A stretch of DNA of 64,000 nt, taken from contig NZ_CP031030.1 of NCBI RefSeq assembly GCF_003711225.1, positions 3,348,001 through 3,412,000 on the forward strand. The letters run 5' to 3'. The notes under the pieces were generated by a model. The model did no database searches. It worked only from the letters and a program-made list of their open reading frames with translations, and had not been told where the DNA came from. Source of the DNA: Runella sp. SP2. Lineage in GTDB: Bacteria; Bacteroidota; Bacteroidia; Cytophagales; Spirosomataceae. The position numbers were made by a program, and so were the translations under genes. Position 1 is the stretch's first letter, and each line of letters begins with the position of its first letter. Below are positions 28,001 through 37,736 of this stretch, one piece after another.

Positions 28001-31000
28001 CCAAAGTCACCTGCGTTGTACCACAAGCGGGAGTTTGGTCAGGACCCGCATTGGATACCGTCGGGTTTTGGTTAAATGTAATCGTTACATCATCGGAAGA
28101 GGTGCAACTTCCATTCGTAATCGTCCAGCGCAATGTGTAAGTACTTCCTGCTGTCCCACTAAAAGTTGACGTTGGGCTCGAAGCATCGCCAAACGTTCCT
28201 CCCGTACCACTTACCACACTCCAGATACCCGTTCCAACCATCGGCGTGTTACCTGCCAAAGTCACCTGCGTTGTACCGCAAGCGGGAGTTTGGTCAGGAC
28301 CCGCATTGGATACCGTCGGGTTTTGGTTAAATGTAATCGTTACATCATCGGAAGAGGTGCAACTTCCATTCGTAATCGTCCAGCGCAATGTGTAAGTACT
28401 TCCTGCTGTCCCACTAAAAGTTGACGTTGGGCTCGAAGCATCGCCAAACGTTCCTCCCGTACCACTTACCACACTCCAGATACCCGTTCCAACCATCGGC
28501 GTGTTACCTGCCAAAGTCACCTGCGTTGTACCGCAAGCTGGGGTTTGGTCAGGACCTGCATTGGATACCGTCGGGTTTTGGTTGAAACTAATCGTTACAT
28601 CATCGGAAGATGTACAACTTCCATTCGTAATCGTCCAGCGCAATGTGTAAGTACTTCCTGCTGTCCCGCTAAAAGTTGACGTTGGGCTCGAAGCATTGCC
28701 AAACGTTCCTCCCGTACCACTTACCACACTCCATAAACCCGTTCCGACCGTCGGTGCATTACCTGCTAAAGTCACCTGCGCTGTACCGCAAGCTGGGGTT
28801 TGGTCAGGACCCGCATTGGATACCGTCGGGTTTTGGTTAAATGTAATCGTTACATCATCACTCGAAGTACAACTTCCATTCGTAATCGTCCAACGCAATG
28901 TGTAAGTACTTCCTGCTGTCCCACTAAAAGTTGACGTTGGGCTCGAAGCATCGCCAAACGTTCCACCCGTACCACTTACCACAGTCCAGATACCCGTTCC
29001 GACCGTTGGTGCATTACCTGCCAAAGTCACCTGCGTTGTACCGCAAGCGGGGGTTTGATCAAGACCTGCATTGGATACCGTCGGGTTTTGGTTGAAACTA
29101 ATAGTTACATCATCGCTGGAAGTACAACTTCCATTCGTGGTCGTCCAGCGCAATGTGTAAGTACTTCCTGCTGTCCCACTAAAAGTTGACGTTGGGCTCG
29201 AAGCATTGCCAAACGTTCCTCCCGTACCACTTACCACACTCCATAAACCAGTACCTACCATCGGTGCATTACCTGCCAAAGTCACCTGCGTTGTACCACA
29301 AGCTGGAGTTTGGTCAGGACCCGCATTGGATACCGTTGGGTTTTGGTTGAAACTAATCGTTACATCATCGGAAGAGGTGCAACTTCCATTCGTAATCGTC
29401 CAGCGCAATGTGTAAATACTTCCTGCTGTCCCACTAAAAGTTGACGTCGGGCTCGAAGCATTGCCAAACGTTCCACCCGTACCACTTACCACACTCCATA
29501 AACCAGTACCAACCGTTGGTGCATTAGCTGCCAAAGTCACCTGCGTTGTACCACAAGCTGGAGTTTGGTCAGGACCCGCATTGGATACCGTTGGGTTTTG
29601 GTTGAAACTAATCGTTACATCATCACTCGAAGTACAACTTCCATTCGTAATCGTCCAACGCAATGTATAACTACTACCTGCGGTCCCGTTAAAAGTTGAC
29701 GTCGGGCTCGAAGCATTTCCAAACGTTCCACCCGTACCACTTACCACGCTCCATAGACCAGTCCCAACCATCGGTGCATTACCTGCCAAAGTCACCTGCG
29801 TTGTACCGCAAGCGGGAGTTTGGTCAGGACCCGCATTGGATACCGTCGGGTTTTGGTTGAAACTAATCGTTACATCATCGGAAGAGGTGCAACTTCCATT
29901 TGTAGTCGTCCAGCGCAATGTGTAAGTACTTCCTGCTGTCCCGCTAAAAGTTGACGTCGGGCTCGAAGCATTTCCAAACGTTCCTCCCGTACCACTTACC
30001 ACACTCCATAAACCAGTCCCAACCATCGGTGCATTACCTGCCAAAGTCACCTGCGTTGTACCGCAAGCGGGAGTTTGGTCAGAACCCGCATTGGATACCG
30101 TTGGGTTTTGGTTGAAACTAATCGTTACATCATCGGAAGAGGTGCAACTTCCATTTGTAGTCGTCCAGCGCAATGTGTAAACGCTACCTGCGGTCCCGCT
30201 AAAAGTTGACGTCGGACTCGAAGCATCGCCAAAAGTTCCTCCCATACCACTCACCACGCTCCATAGACCAGTCCCAACCGTTGGTGCATTACCCGCCAAA
30301 GTCACCTGCGTTGTACCACAGGCTGGGGTTTGGTCAGGACCTGCATTGGATACCGTCGGGTTTTGGTTGAAACTAATAGTTACATCATCGGAAGAGGTAC
30401 AACTTCCATTCGTAATCGTCCAACGCAATGTGTAAGTACTACCTGCTGTCCCGCTAAAAGTTGATGTTGGGCTCGAAGCATCGCCAAAAGTTCCACCTGT
30501 ACCACTTACCACAGTCCAGATACCCGTTCCGACCGTTGGTGCATTACCTGCCAAAGTCACCTGCGTTGTACCACAAGCTGGGGTTTGGTCAGGACCCGCA
30601 TTGGATACCGTCGGGTTTTGGTTGAATGTAATCGTTACATCATCACTCGAAGTACAACTTCCATTCGTGGTCGTCCAGCGCAATGTGTAAACGCTACCTG
30701 CTGTCCCGTTAAAAGTTGATGTCGGGCTCGAAGCATTTCCAAACGTTCCTCCCGTACCACTTACCACACTCCATAAACCATTACCTACCATCGGTGCATT
30801 ACCTGCCAAAGTCACCTGCGTTGTACCACAAGCTGGGGTTTGGTCAGGACCCGCATTGGATACCGTCGGGTTTTGGTTGAATGTAATCGTTACATCATCA
30901 CTCGAAGTACAACTTCCATTCGTGGTCGTCCAGCGCAATGTGTAAACGCTACCTGCTGTCCCGCTAAAAGTTGACGTCGGACTCGAAGCATCACCAAACG

Positions 31001-34000
31001 TTCCTCCCGTACCACTCACCACGCTCCATAGACCCGTTCCGACCATCGGTGCATTACCTGCCAAAGTCACCTGCGTTGTACCACAGGCTGGGGTTTGGTC
31101 AGGACCTGCATTGGATACCGTCGGGTTTTGGTTGAAACTAATCGTTACATCATCGGAAGAGGTACAACTTCCATTCGTAATCGTCCAACGCAATGTGTAA
31201 GTACTTCCTGCGGTCCCGTTAAAAGTTGATGTCGGGCTCGAAGCATTTCCAAACGTTCCTCCCGTACCACTTACCACACTCCATAAACCATTACCTACCA
31301 TCGGTGCATTACCTGCCAAAGTCACCTGCGTTGTACCACAAGCTGGGGTTTGGTCAGGACCCGCATTGGATACCGTCGGGTTTTGGTTGAAACTAATCGT
31401 TACATCATCACTCGAAGTACAACTTCCATTCGTGGTCGTCCAACGCAATGTATAAACGCTACCTGCTGTCCCGCTAAAAGTTGACGTCGGACTCGAAGCA
31501 TCACCAAACGTTCCTCCCGTACCACTCACCACGCTCCATAGACCCGTTCCGACCATCGGTGCATTACCTGCCAAAGTCACCTGCGTTGTACCACAGGCTG
31601 GGGTTTGGTCAGGACCTGCATTGGATACCGTCGGGTTTTGGTTGAAACTAATAGTTACATCATCGGAAGAGGTACAACTTCCATTCGTAATCGTCCAACG
31701 CAATGTGTAAGTACTTCCTGCTGTCCCGCTAAAAGTTGACGTCGGGCTCGAAGCATCACCAAACGTTCCTCCCGTACCACTCACCACGCTCCATAGACCC
31801 GTTCCGACCATCGGTGCATTACCTGCCAAAGTCACCTGCGTTGTACCACAAGCGGGAGTTTGGTCAGGACCTGCATTGGATACCGTTGGGTTTTGGTTGA
31901 AACTAATCGTTACATCATCACTCGAAGTACAACTTCCATTCGTGGTCGTCCAGCGCAATGTGTAAACGCTACCTGCTGTCCCGCTAAAAGTTGACGTCGG
32001 GCTCGAAGCATCACCAAACGTTCCTCCCGTGCCACTTACCACACTCCATAAACCAGTACCAACCGTTGGTGCATTAGCTGCCAAAGTCACCTGCGTTGTA
32101 CCACAAGCTGGAGTTTGGTCAGGACCCGCATTGGATACCGTTGGGTTTTGGTTGAAACTAATAGTTACATCATCACTCGAAGTACAACTTCCATTCGTAA
32201 TCGTCCAACGCAATGTGTAAGTACTTCCCGCTGTCCCGCTAAAAGTTGACGTTGAGCTCGAAGCATTGCCAAACGTTCCTCCCGTACCACTTACCACACT
32301 CCAGACACCCGTTCCGACCGTTGGTGCATTACCCGCTAAAGTCACCTGCGTTGTACCGCAAGCGGGGGTTTGATCAGGACCCGCATTCGCCGTCGTGGGA
32401 CATACTTGCTCCACCGTTATCACTACGTCGTTATTATCGCCCCCTCCCGTATAACTAATTGTGGCATTCAATCCTGAATTTAAAAAGTTTGACAAAGTTG
32501 CGCCTTGAGCAAAATTACTGAAGGTACCACCGACAGCTTCCGTACCATCGTTGTCCACAATCACAAACGTCTCTCCTCCTACCAGTGCAGGCGTACCGCT
32601 CAACACCAAGTTGACACCTGCCAAATTCACCACGCCCACCGCTTTAAGTTGACTATAGGTACTGCCAGTACCGTCTCCCGCCGTAGTACCGTTGATGGCA
32701 ATGTTTAAATCGCCCCCTAACGACAGCGTACTCGCCGTTACGTCCGTACCGTTGAATGTTGGTTTGATAGCCGCCAATGCGCTGCCTGGGTCAAGCAGCA
32801 ATGTGCCGCCTCCCGTATTGAAACCACCACCGCTCACATTTATATCACCCCCGCTAATCAGTTGCACGTTGGTACTGGCGGGACGGGTGATTTCTGCAGA
32901 AACCGTTAGATTTCCACTGTTGGCATTGCCGATGATGAGCGTGCCCGTAGTAATATTATCAAGTTCGGTATCACTCAAGCCAAGCGGGCTGCCGACGCTG
33001 TTCGTAGCTGTGCCGAGGTTGATGGCTATATTGTTGGTATATGGCCGCAAAGCAGTGCTCCCTGCTGCCCGCGTGCTGATGGTACTCGCCAAGTCCATGC
33101 TATTGGCAATGAGGGTAATGTTGCCGCCATTGGTGGCCGTAGTTATGGCTGCTGAAGAGGTGTAGCTGATGCCAATACTATTGCTACCACTCCCTTCAAT
33201 TCCTGTGAGGATTACATTGCCACCACTTGAAGTGATTTGAGTATCCGTATCTTGTATTTTTATGCCCCAATTGCTACTACCGCCAGTGCCTGTACCACCT
33301 TGTCCTGTTATCGATACGGTGCCACTACCTCCAGCACTGATCTGGGAACCAAAGCCAGCAAACAATCCTTGATTGTTGCCACCTGGCCCGGCACCGCCGC
33401 CCACTGCGTTAATCGTTACGTTTCCTCCCGACGAACTGATTAGGGTTCCCGCACCCTCTACGTTCGCACCATGGTTGGACGAGCCCGTTGTGCCACTGCC
33501 TCCGCTGGCTTGTATATTTACATAGCCACTACCCCCTGCTACAACTTGAGTTCCAGAAACGATAGCCAAACCATAGTTGGCGATAGAACTACCTGAGCCT
33601 CCGCCTTGTGCCACAATGTTTAGGTTGCCGTTGTTGGTATTTACCGCACTGGAAATGAGATAAACTCCATAGTTACCATTTCCACTTGTAGCTGCTCCGG
33701 TACCGTTCACCGTTAAGTCACCTGTGCCTCCGGCTGAAACCAAGCTATTAGAAGTGAGGTAAACGCCTATATTACCCTCCCCCGCGGTGGTACCACCACC
33801 TTGCCCAGTGACGCTTACATCCCCTCCAGAGGACGTGATTTGGGCATTGTTATTACTCAGACATACCCCGCGATTGCGGCCTCCACTTGTTTGGCCACCT
33901 GTCCCGTTTACATTTACGGTACCCGTACCTCCTGCCGTAATTTTTGCAGCACTTTGAACAAAAACACCAATATTAGACTGCGAACTACTAGCGCCGCCGC

Positions 34001-37000
34001 CCTGCCCAGTTACACTCACATTACCTCCCCCAGAGGTGATTTGGGTATTGGCACCGTCCACATAAATTCCGTAGTTATTGTTTCCAGTAGTAGCTCCTCC
34101 CGTACCTTGCACAGTTACCAAGCCGTTGCCCCCTGCCGTAATGGCGCCTCCTAACTCCTGCCAAATGCCGTAATTGTTGGCGCCCGAACCAGTACCACCA
34201 CCGTTTCCAGTTACGCTTACATTGCCTCCCGAGGATGTAATCAAAGTATTCGCCGTTCCTGCCACGTAAACCCCCACATTAAAATTACCACTGCCTGCAC
34301 CACCCGTACCACTTACCGTTACAGTGCCACTGCCACCCGCAGTAATAGTTCCATTTGAGGTTACGGCTACTCCCCGACAGGTAGAACTAGCCCCCGTACT
34401 TCCGCCAAAACCAACTACCGATACATTGCCCCCCAAAGACGTGATACGGGCATTCGTCCCCGTCACATTTACCCCAATATTACCGTTGGTGGAAGCAGCA
34501 CCCACGGCACCTTCTATGGTAGCAGTGCCACTGGTACCACCACTTATCAATCCGCCATTTTGTACAACAACTCCAAATTGATTAATGGCTGAGTCGTCGC
34601 CACTTTTGCCTTTTACTGTCAATGTACCCGTGCCATTGACACGTATAATAGCGCCATTGACGGCCACTCCGACAAAGTTGCCCGTACTTGCAGTAGCCTG
34701 CTGATTAGCTTCCAAAGTCAAATTTCCATCGGTGGTTTCGAGAGAAGCAGTGCCATTACTAAAGACGATGTTACGACTGACTTTTATGACAGCGGCACCA
34801 GTACCAGTGAGTAATAAATTGGCACTGTTGGTAAAAGAAACCTGATCCGTGCCAGGATTGGCATCGTCGTTTTGCAAATCCACATCCAAATTGGCATTCG
34901 TCGCAAAGGTTATGTCTCCATTAAAATTAACCTGATCGTCGCCCGTGCCGCCATTGATACTTAACGAGGGTAAGTTCGCCGTAAATGCACCGACGTTGAT
35001 GATGTCGTTTCCTACTGCGGTATTGACCGTAATGGAGCTTGCTCCGGCGAGGGCTACATCGGCAGGAAAACTGAGCGTAGTTCCCCCATTCAGGGAATAG
35101 GTACGTCCAGTCACATCAAAACGAATATTGGTGCTATTTTGAGAGACATTGAGCGTTTCGCCATTGCCTACTGCATCGGTAATGATAATGCCACCACCAG
35201 TTGTAGTGATGGTATAATCGGGATTACAGCCATCGTCAGTAAATCCATCACAGTTGTTATCAATACCATCACAGATTTCCGTTGCACCTGGTTTGATGGC
35301 CGCGTTGTTATCATTACAATCGCCGCTGGTTGCCTGCAATTCGGTGGCTAATTTATAACCTGCGGGGCGCAAGCATTGCGTAATGGTCGCTGCACCTGTT
35401 TCAACATAATTGTCATTGTCGGTATCTTTATACCATACCTGACCAGGTTTCTCCAAAGCATTATTGTCATTACAATCAGTGTTGTTGGTGACGTAGCCGC
35501 TAGGTTGGGCACAGGCTTGTTGTGTCACAGCAGGATTACCAAAACCATCGCCATCTATATCGCGATAAAAGGTAGTGATGAACTGACCTGTTGTGATAGG
35601 AACGAAAGCCACATAGTCATTGGTTGCACTCCAGGCAGCTCTATTTCTACCCGGCACTGCGAGGGCAATGGTGCCGCTGGCATTTTCAATCCCCATGGTA
35701 GCGGGGTCAACCCCATTGATATTGGTAGAATGAATTTCAATTAAATTGGAAGTTTCATAAAGGATGATCTGGCTGGTGACGTTAGGGGAGCTACTCCCAG
35801 CAATGGGAATGCCCACATAATTGACGATTAACTTTCGGTTGGGTGCCGAGCCCGTGGTGAAGTAGTTGATGCTACCACTCGCAGAAGGATCTAAATCATC
35901 CCAGGCTAAAGCAATCAGATTATTGGGAGAAGACGTATTGGGAATACTCTGTCCGGAGCAGCAGCCAGAGGAAAAAGGTGAAAAGGTTATAAAGCCATTG
36001 GAACTAATCGCAAAATCGGTATAGCTGTTCCCAAAGAAGCTAAACGTAAAACCGATGGGTAAAGTACTGCTCACCGCATCATCGCCAAGCGTTACAGAGG
36101 TACCCGTTCCTGCCACCGGGCTAAAGGTGCCACTTTGATTGAGTGAATAAGGCAGATCAGCGTTTTGGTTATCGTCGCAATCTAGGGCATTGTCAGCCCA
36201 GCCTTCGCCGCAACTCGTACAGAATTGTTTGGTAACACCAGCAATTCCATAGCCGTCACCATCCATATCCTGATAGCAGGTGACAACAGTAGCCGTTGAG
36301 GTAGCTGTTTCAAAGGCACCGTAATCGTAACAACCAATCGGCCTGTTGTTGTTGTTGTAATCTTTTTCGGCGGGTGCGCTGGTAAAATACTCGCCGCCAG
36401 GTCCATCTATTGCGGGCGAGTTGACTGCTAAGCGCAAATCCCCACCTGCAGCATTTACAAAAAGCGGATCCGTGTTGAGAACGGTTCCGACGCAGGTAAG
36501 GCCAAAGGTGCAACCACCTTTAGACAAGCTGTTTTCTAAACGGATAGCCGAAAAACTGGCTGTGCCCAGACAGTCACCAGTGGGGTCTCCCCAAAGAATA
36601 CATTTAATAAAACTAGCCGTAGAGCCTCCACCTTGAAGCGCATTGGAATACCCCACTTTTTTAGATAGCGATGCGTTGTTGTTGTAAAAAGTGCAGTGTT
36701 CAAATACGGGAGTGGAGAATGGAGTACCACTGAAATCGCCATCCGCCATGCTCAACACTGCGCCGCCGTGGCGGGATGCAATATTGTTTTCAAACAAACA
36801 ATTGGTGAAAATAGGCGTACTGGAGCCACTCACCTTACTGGCTGCGCCTGCTCCCCCCCCTCCAGAGGCCTGGTTGTCGTAAAGCCTGCAGTTGTTTATG
36901 GTCGGTGCCGAAGTGATGCCACCTGTGGCATATACGAATACACCACCACCGATGCCGCTTACAGCAGGATTGCTGAAATCATTGGCATCGCCGCCATTGG

Positions 37001-37652
37001 CGTTTCCTTTGGTAACGGCTACCCCATCCAAACGCATGGCCGCCGAAACGCCCTGTATATACACTACGTGATACGCATTGTCAGCATCATCGCCGACGGT
37101 GCCCACATCGCCGCTCAGGATTGCGATATTGGTTCGCCAGTTTCGCTGGGAAAGCGAAGATTCTGTACCGTTAAAGCCCCCGTAAATGGCAATATCTTTG
37201 TTGATAAAAAAGGTTTTGAGCTGTCCATTGCCCGGGATGGTGCCTGCATTGTCCTTGGTGGGATAATAAGTGCCTGAAGCCAGCCAGATTTGATCTCCAG
37301 CCACAGCCACTTCAATGGCTTTTTGCAGGGTTTGATAAGCTTGTGCCCAGGAAGTACCTGTATTGCTGTCGTTGCCACCAGGCCTGACATAACGGGTAAC
37401 CGCCAGTGCGGGACTAGCATCAATAATAGCAGAACCTGAATAAATTGAGAGTGGGGCCAATCCTCCAGTATTGGCCCCACTCATGGCTATACTTCGCGTA
37501 AAATCGCTGGTTGTAATTTTATCTGAATCCCCTGAATTAGGGATGTCGGTCACAACACTGATACCAACAGAGGGAGCAAGCGTTCTGGATGTTTTTGTAA
37601 ATGCCTGTTGAACAATAGTCCAACATAACAAAAGAATGGACAATTTTTTCAT
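25062..37652 (-). CDS. Giant T9SS-secreted protein D (4196 aa): beta-helix, MopE-like Ca motifs, beta-solenoid, 19 Ig-like repeats, shared module
   Basis: This is the largest gene. The ATG at 37652 is chosen because it starts a normal signal peptide (MKKLSILLLCWTIV, QQAF); an ATG eight codons earlier is possible. Domains: choice-of-anchor Q beta-helix (about 84-450; YVRPGGNDSNTGTSW, DYGAFE); MopE-like Asp-rich motifs (about 457-496 and 692-809; DIDGDGFGN, CDGIDNNCDG) flanking a nidogen-like beta-sandwich (about 510-690; FFGNSYTDFAISSNGFI); a Gly/Thr/Asn-rich beta-solenoid of about 56-residue repeats (about 812-1690) with an autotransporter-like closing segment (GETFVIVDNDGTEAVGGTF); 19 Ig-like repeats (about 1752-3366); two further beta-sandwiches; and the shared module from about residue 3543 (DNA 27022). 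The sorting domain ends GELPSGVYFLRV. The promoter block matches that of B. G carries a related passenger. It is probably a very long surface fibre. Confidence 0.94.
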   Translation of the reverse strand: MKKLSILLLCWTIVQQAFTKTSRTLAPSVGISVVTDIPNSGDSDKITTSDFTRSIAMSGANTGGLAPLSIYSGSAIIDASPALAVTRYVRPGGNDSNTGTSWAQAYQTLQKAIEVAVAGDQIWLASGTYYPTKDNAGTIPGNGQLKTFFINKDIAIYGGFNGTESSLSQRNWRTNIAILSGDVGTVGDDADNAYHVVYIQGVSAAMRLDGVAVTKGNANGGDANDFSNPAVSGIGGGVFVYATGGITSAPTINNCRLYDNQASGGGGAGAASKVSGSSTPIFTNCLFENNIASRHGGAVLSMADGDFSGTPFSTPVFEHCTFYNNNASLSKKVGYSNALQGGGSTASFIKCILWGDPTGDCLGTASFSAIRLENSLSKGGCTFGLTCVGTVLNTDPLFVNAAGGDLRLAVNSPAIDGPGGEYFTSAPAEKDYNNNNRPIGCYDYGAFETATSTATVVTCYQDMDGDGYGIAGVTKQFCTSCGEGWADNALDCDDNQNADLPYSLNQSGTFSPVAGTGTSVTLGDDAVSSTLPIGFTFSFFGNSYTDFAISSNGFITFSPFSSGCCSGQSIPNTSSPNNLIALAWDDLDPSASGSINYFTTGSAPNRKLIVNYVGIPIAGSSSPNVTSQIILYETSNLIEIHSTNINGVDPATMGIENASGTIALAVPGRNRAAWSATNDYVAFVPITTGQFITTFYRDIDGDGFGNPAVTQQACAQPSGYVTNNTDCNDNNALEKPGQVWYKDTDNDNYVETGAATITQCLRPAGYKLATELQATSGDCNDNNAAIKPGATEICDGIDNNCDGFTDDGCNPDYTITTTGGGIIITDAVGNGETLNVSQNSTNIRFDVTGRTYSLNGGTTLSFPADVALAGASSITVNTAVGNDIINVGAFTANLPSLSINGGTGDDQVNFNGDITFATNANLDVDLQNDDANPGTDQVSFTNSANLLLTGTGAAVIKVSRNIVFSNGTASLETTDGNLTLEANQQATASTGNFVGVAVNGAIIRVNGTGTLTVKGKSGDDSAINQFGVVVQNGGLISGGTSGTATIEGAVGAASTNGNIGVNVTGTNARITSLGGNVSVVGFGGSTGASSTCRGVAVTSNGTITAGGSGTVTVSGTGGAGSGNFNVGVYVAGTANTLITSSGGNVSVTGNGGGTGSGANNYGIWQELGGAITAGGNGLVTVQGTGGATTGNNNYGIYVDGANTQITSGGGNVSVTGQGGGASSSQSNIGVFVQSAAKITAGGTGTVNVNGTGGQTSGGRNRGVCLSNNNAQITSSGGDVSVTGQGGGTTAGEGNIGVYLTSNSLVSAGGTGDLTVNGTGAATSGNGNYGVYLISSAVNTNNGNLNIVAQGGGSGSSIANYGLAIVSGTQVVAGGSGYVNIQASGGSGTTGSSNHGANVEGAGTLISSSGGNVTINAVGGGAGPGGNNQGLFAGFGSQISAGGSGTVSITGQGGTGTGGSSNWGIKIQDTDTQITSSGGNVILTGIEGSGSNSIGISYTSSAAITTATNGGNITLIANSMDLASTISTRAAGSTALRPYTNNIAINLGTATNSVGSPLGLSDTELDNITTGTLIIGNANSGNLTVSAEITRPASTNVQLISGGDINVSGGGFNTGGGTLLLDPGSALAAIKPTFNGTDVTASTLSLGGDLNIAINGTTAGDGTGSTYSQLKAVGVVNLAGVNLVLSGTPALVGGETFVIVDNDGTEAVGGTFSNFAQGATLSNFLNSGLNATISYTGGGDNNDVVITVEQVCPTTANAGPDQTPACGTTQVTLAGNAPTVGTGVWSVVSGTGGTFGNASSSTSTFSGTAGSTYTLRWTITNGSCTSSDDVTISFNQNPTVSNAGPDQTPACGTTQVTLAANAPTVGTGLWSVVSGTGGTFGDASSPTSTFSGTAGSVYTLRWTTTNGSCTSSDDVTISFNQNPTVSNAGPDQTPACGTTQVTLAGNAPMVGTGLWSVVSGTGGTFGDASSPTSTFSGTAGSTYTLRWTITNGSCTSSDDVTISFNQNPTVSNAGPDQTPACGTTQVTLAGNAPMVGTGLWSVVSGTGGTFGDASSPTSTFSGTAGSVYTLRWTTTNGSCTSSDDVTISFNQNPTVSNAGPDQTPACGTTQVTLAGNAPMVGNGLWSVVSGTGGTFGNASSPTSTFNGTAGSTYTLRWTITNGSCTSSDDVTISFNQNPTVSNAGPDQTPACGTTQVTLAGNAPMVGTGLWSVVSGTGGTFGDASSPTSTFSGTAGSVYTLRWTTTNGSCTSSDDVTITFNQNPTVSNAGPDQTPACGTTQVTLAGNAPMVGNGLWSVVSGTGGTFGNASSPTSTFNGTAGSVYTLRWTTTNGSCTSSDDVTITFNQNPTVSNAGPDQTPACGTTQVTLAGNAPTVGTGIWTVVSGTGGTFGDASSPTSTFSGTAGSTYTLRWTITNGSCTSSDDVTISFNQNPTVSNAGPDQTPACGTTQVTLAGNAPTVGTGLWSVVSGMGGTFGDASSPTSTFSGTAGSVYTLRWTTTNGSCTSSDDVTISFNQNPTVSNAGSDQTPACGTTQVTLAGNAPMVGTGLWSVVSGTGGTFGNASSPTSTFSGTAGSTYTLRWTTTNGSCTSSDDVTISFNQNPTVSNAGPDQTPACGTTQVTLAGNAPMVGTGLWSVVSGTGGTFGNASSPTSTFNGTAGSSYTLRWTITNGSCTSSDDVTISFNQNPTVSNAGPDQTPACGTTQVTLAANAPTVGTGLWSVVSGTGGTFGNASSPTSTFSGTAGSIYTLRWTITNGSCTSSDDVTISFNQNPTVSNAGPDQTPACGTTQVTLAGNAPMVGTGLWSVVSGTGGTFGNASSPTSTFSGTAGSTYTLRWTTTNGSCTSSDDVTISFNQNPTVSNAGLDQTPACGTTQVTLAGNAPTVGTGIWTVVSGTGGTFGDASSPTSTFSGTAGSTYTLRWTITNGSCTSSDDVTITFNQNPTVSNAGPDQTPACGTAQVTLAGNAPTVGTGLWSVVSGTGGTFGNASSPTSTFSGTAGSTYTLRWTITNGSCTSSDDVTISFNQNPTVSNAGPDQTPACGTTQVTLAGNTPMVGTGIWSVVSGTGGTFGDASSPTSTFSGTAGSTYTLRWTITNGSCTSSDDVTITFNQNPTVSNAGPDQTPACGTTQVTLAGNTPMVGTGIWSVVSGTGGTFGDASSPTSTFSGTAGSTYTLRWTITNGSCTSSDDVTITFNQNPTVSNAGPDQTPACGTTQVTLAGNAPMVGTGLWSVVSGTGGTFGDASSPTSTFNGTAGSVYTLRWTITNGSCTSSDDVTISFNQNPTVSNAGPDQTPACGTTQVTLAGNAPMVGTGLWTVVSGTGGTFGDANSATSTFTGVAGNSYVLRWTISNGQCTASTDDVSVTFTQNPTPPTIGTITQPTCALATGSVALSGLPSSGTWTLTRNPGAVTSTGTGATTTVSGLSSGTYTFTVTNDVGCTSGVSGDVDIIAPPSNVSITTAASAAICAGATSFTIPYTATTGSPTSYSITGAGITTVTNGALTSTSIVVNLSVPATGSSITYSLVVSNASGCVSPNVTGSVAVQNKPTITLSTLQQTLNEGNNPVLCDTDANPVNGLQFTVSGLCVVGNPVWRVQVGSGAWSDWSATAPISQPSNNQPHRYQAACDANCASTYSGVIELTINNRASVPQNVSLLVDGVTVAVGETKEVCSLVTTTLTFNANCAAGEVILYSVDGGEYSAGVPVGLVDNQFHNYRVRCRKSDGTPSCVESESGVMRLKLVVIPSAPTVSLSSTSSCNPSASFSGQSTCGSLRTVWYNATTNVALPSLPSTVPSQTTSYYARCQTENGCVSEKSNVVTFTLTPTQVAPVITASQEIVCTGTTVTVSANCPAGSQTFWNTGVTAPSFEVAFNNVTKQTYWAKCLFEGGCQSAESMKKDIYWNAFVVTLINIGESKSAVKPANDKSLWTSQFITRDGGPELEQSTQVNPTLYYVENANKLAPRYWTVNVEACGLSTDGSLTFDMLATPEMGVIRSFNTHENNAPYFMYANREGWTELYGQNHPAYGFYQDNGVGGNVYDTGLPKGLYKLSIRYWDQKGWGSIYPSTRRPQGNVLAYQEYWFRIQSKDGVGVGAARTADSEVARGEGQGSDNGKQITDNGVFATVMPNPVTNILRLKVQDSKGQVVQTSLTDASGREVLRRQFLPETNTHQEEFGVGELPSGVYFLRVQTENKQEVLKVLKVN
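25313..25378 (-). repeat. Low-complexity linker repeat in D
   Basis: A short version of the linker: a GTTATC-type tract read as SDNGKQITDNG plus one GGCAAG-type stretch (ARGEGQG). Confidence 0.7.
27553..32397 (-). repeat. 19 tandem 255-bp Ig-like repeats in D
   Basis: Nineteen 85-residue units share NAGPDQTPACGTTQVTLAGN, WSVVSGTGGTFG, YTLRW and SDDVTI.FNQNPTVS. Eighteen are one type; the last (C-terminal) unit has DANSATSTFTGVAGNSYVLRW and matches the four units of G instead. Units differ by few substitutions and no indels. Two neighbours (28081-28335 and 28336-28590) are almost identical, and a two-unit block recurs at a 510-bp step near 30780-31300. The fold is inferred as an Ig/PKD-like beta-sandwich. 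Confidence 0.95.
33180..34640 (-). repeat. Beta-solenoid repeats in D
   Basis: Repeats of about 50-60 residues alternate N(Y/I)G(I/V)(Y/F)V, ITSSGGNVSVTGQGGG and ITAGG(S/T)GTVTVNGTGG. The regular Gly/Thr/Asn pattern is typical of parallel beta-helix adhesins. G carries the same repeat type at about 60450-61650 and near 63850-64000. Confidence 0.8.
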
Positions 37653-37703
37653 GGTCGAATTGTAAAGGTTGTGCATGTTTGGAAATCGAATTTCCTATCG
37701 CCA

Positions 37704-37711
37704 CAAACATA
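37704..37711 (-). promoter_or_regulatory. -7 box of the D promoter
   Basis: TATGTTTG, identical to the B promoter and equally without a recognisable -33 element. Predicted transcription starts about 45 bases before the chosen ATG. Confidence 0.55.
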
Positions 37712-37736
37712 CACTCCACCCCCCGAATGGTATTAA

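Noticed and set aside
27415-32220. Series of plus-strand open frames of about 65-85 codons opposite the D and G arrays
   Set aside because: They are regularly spaced shadows of the coding repeats on the other strand and show no independent conservation, start signals or domains.
27553-32397. CRISPR-like or satellite array
   Set aside because: Units are contiguous, 255 bp, always in frame and encode an Ig-like domain; there are no spacers.
35225-36280. EF-hand protein or separate MopE gene
   Set aside because: The DxDxDG motifs are in frame within D and flanked by its other domains; there is no separate start or stop.
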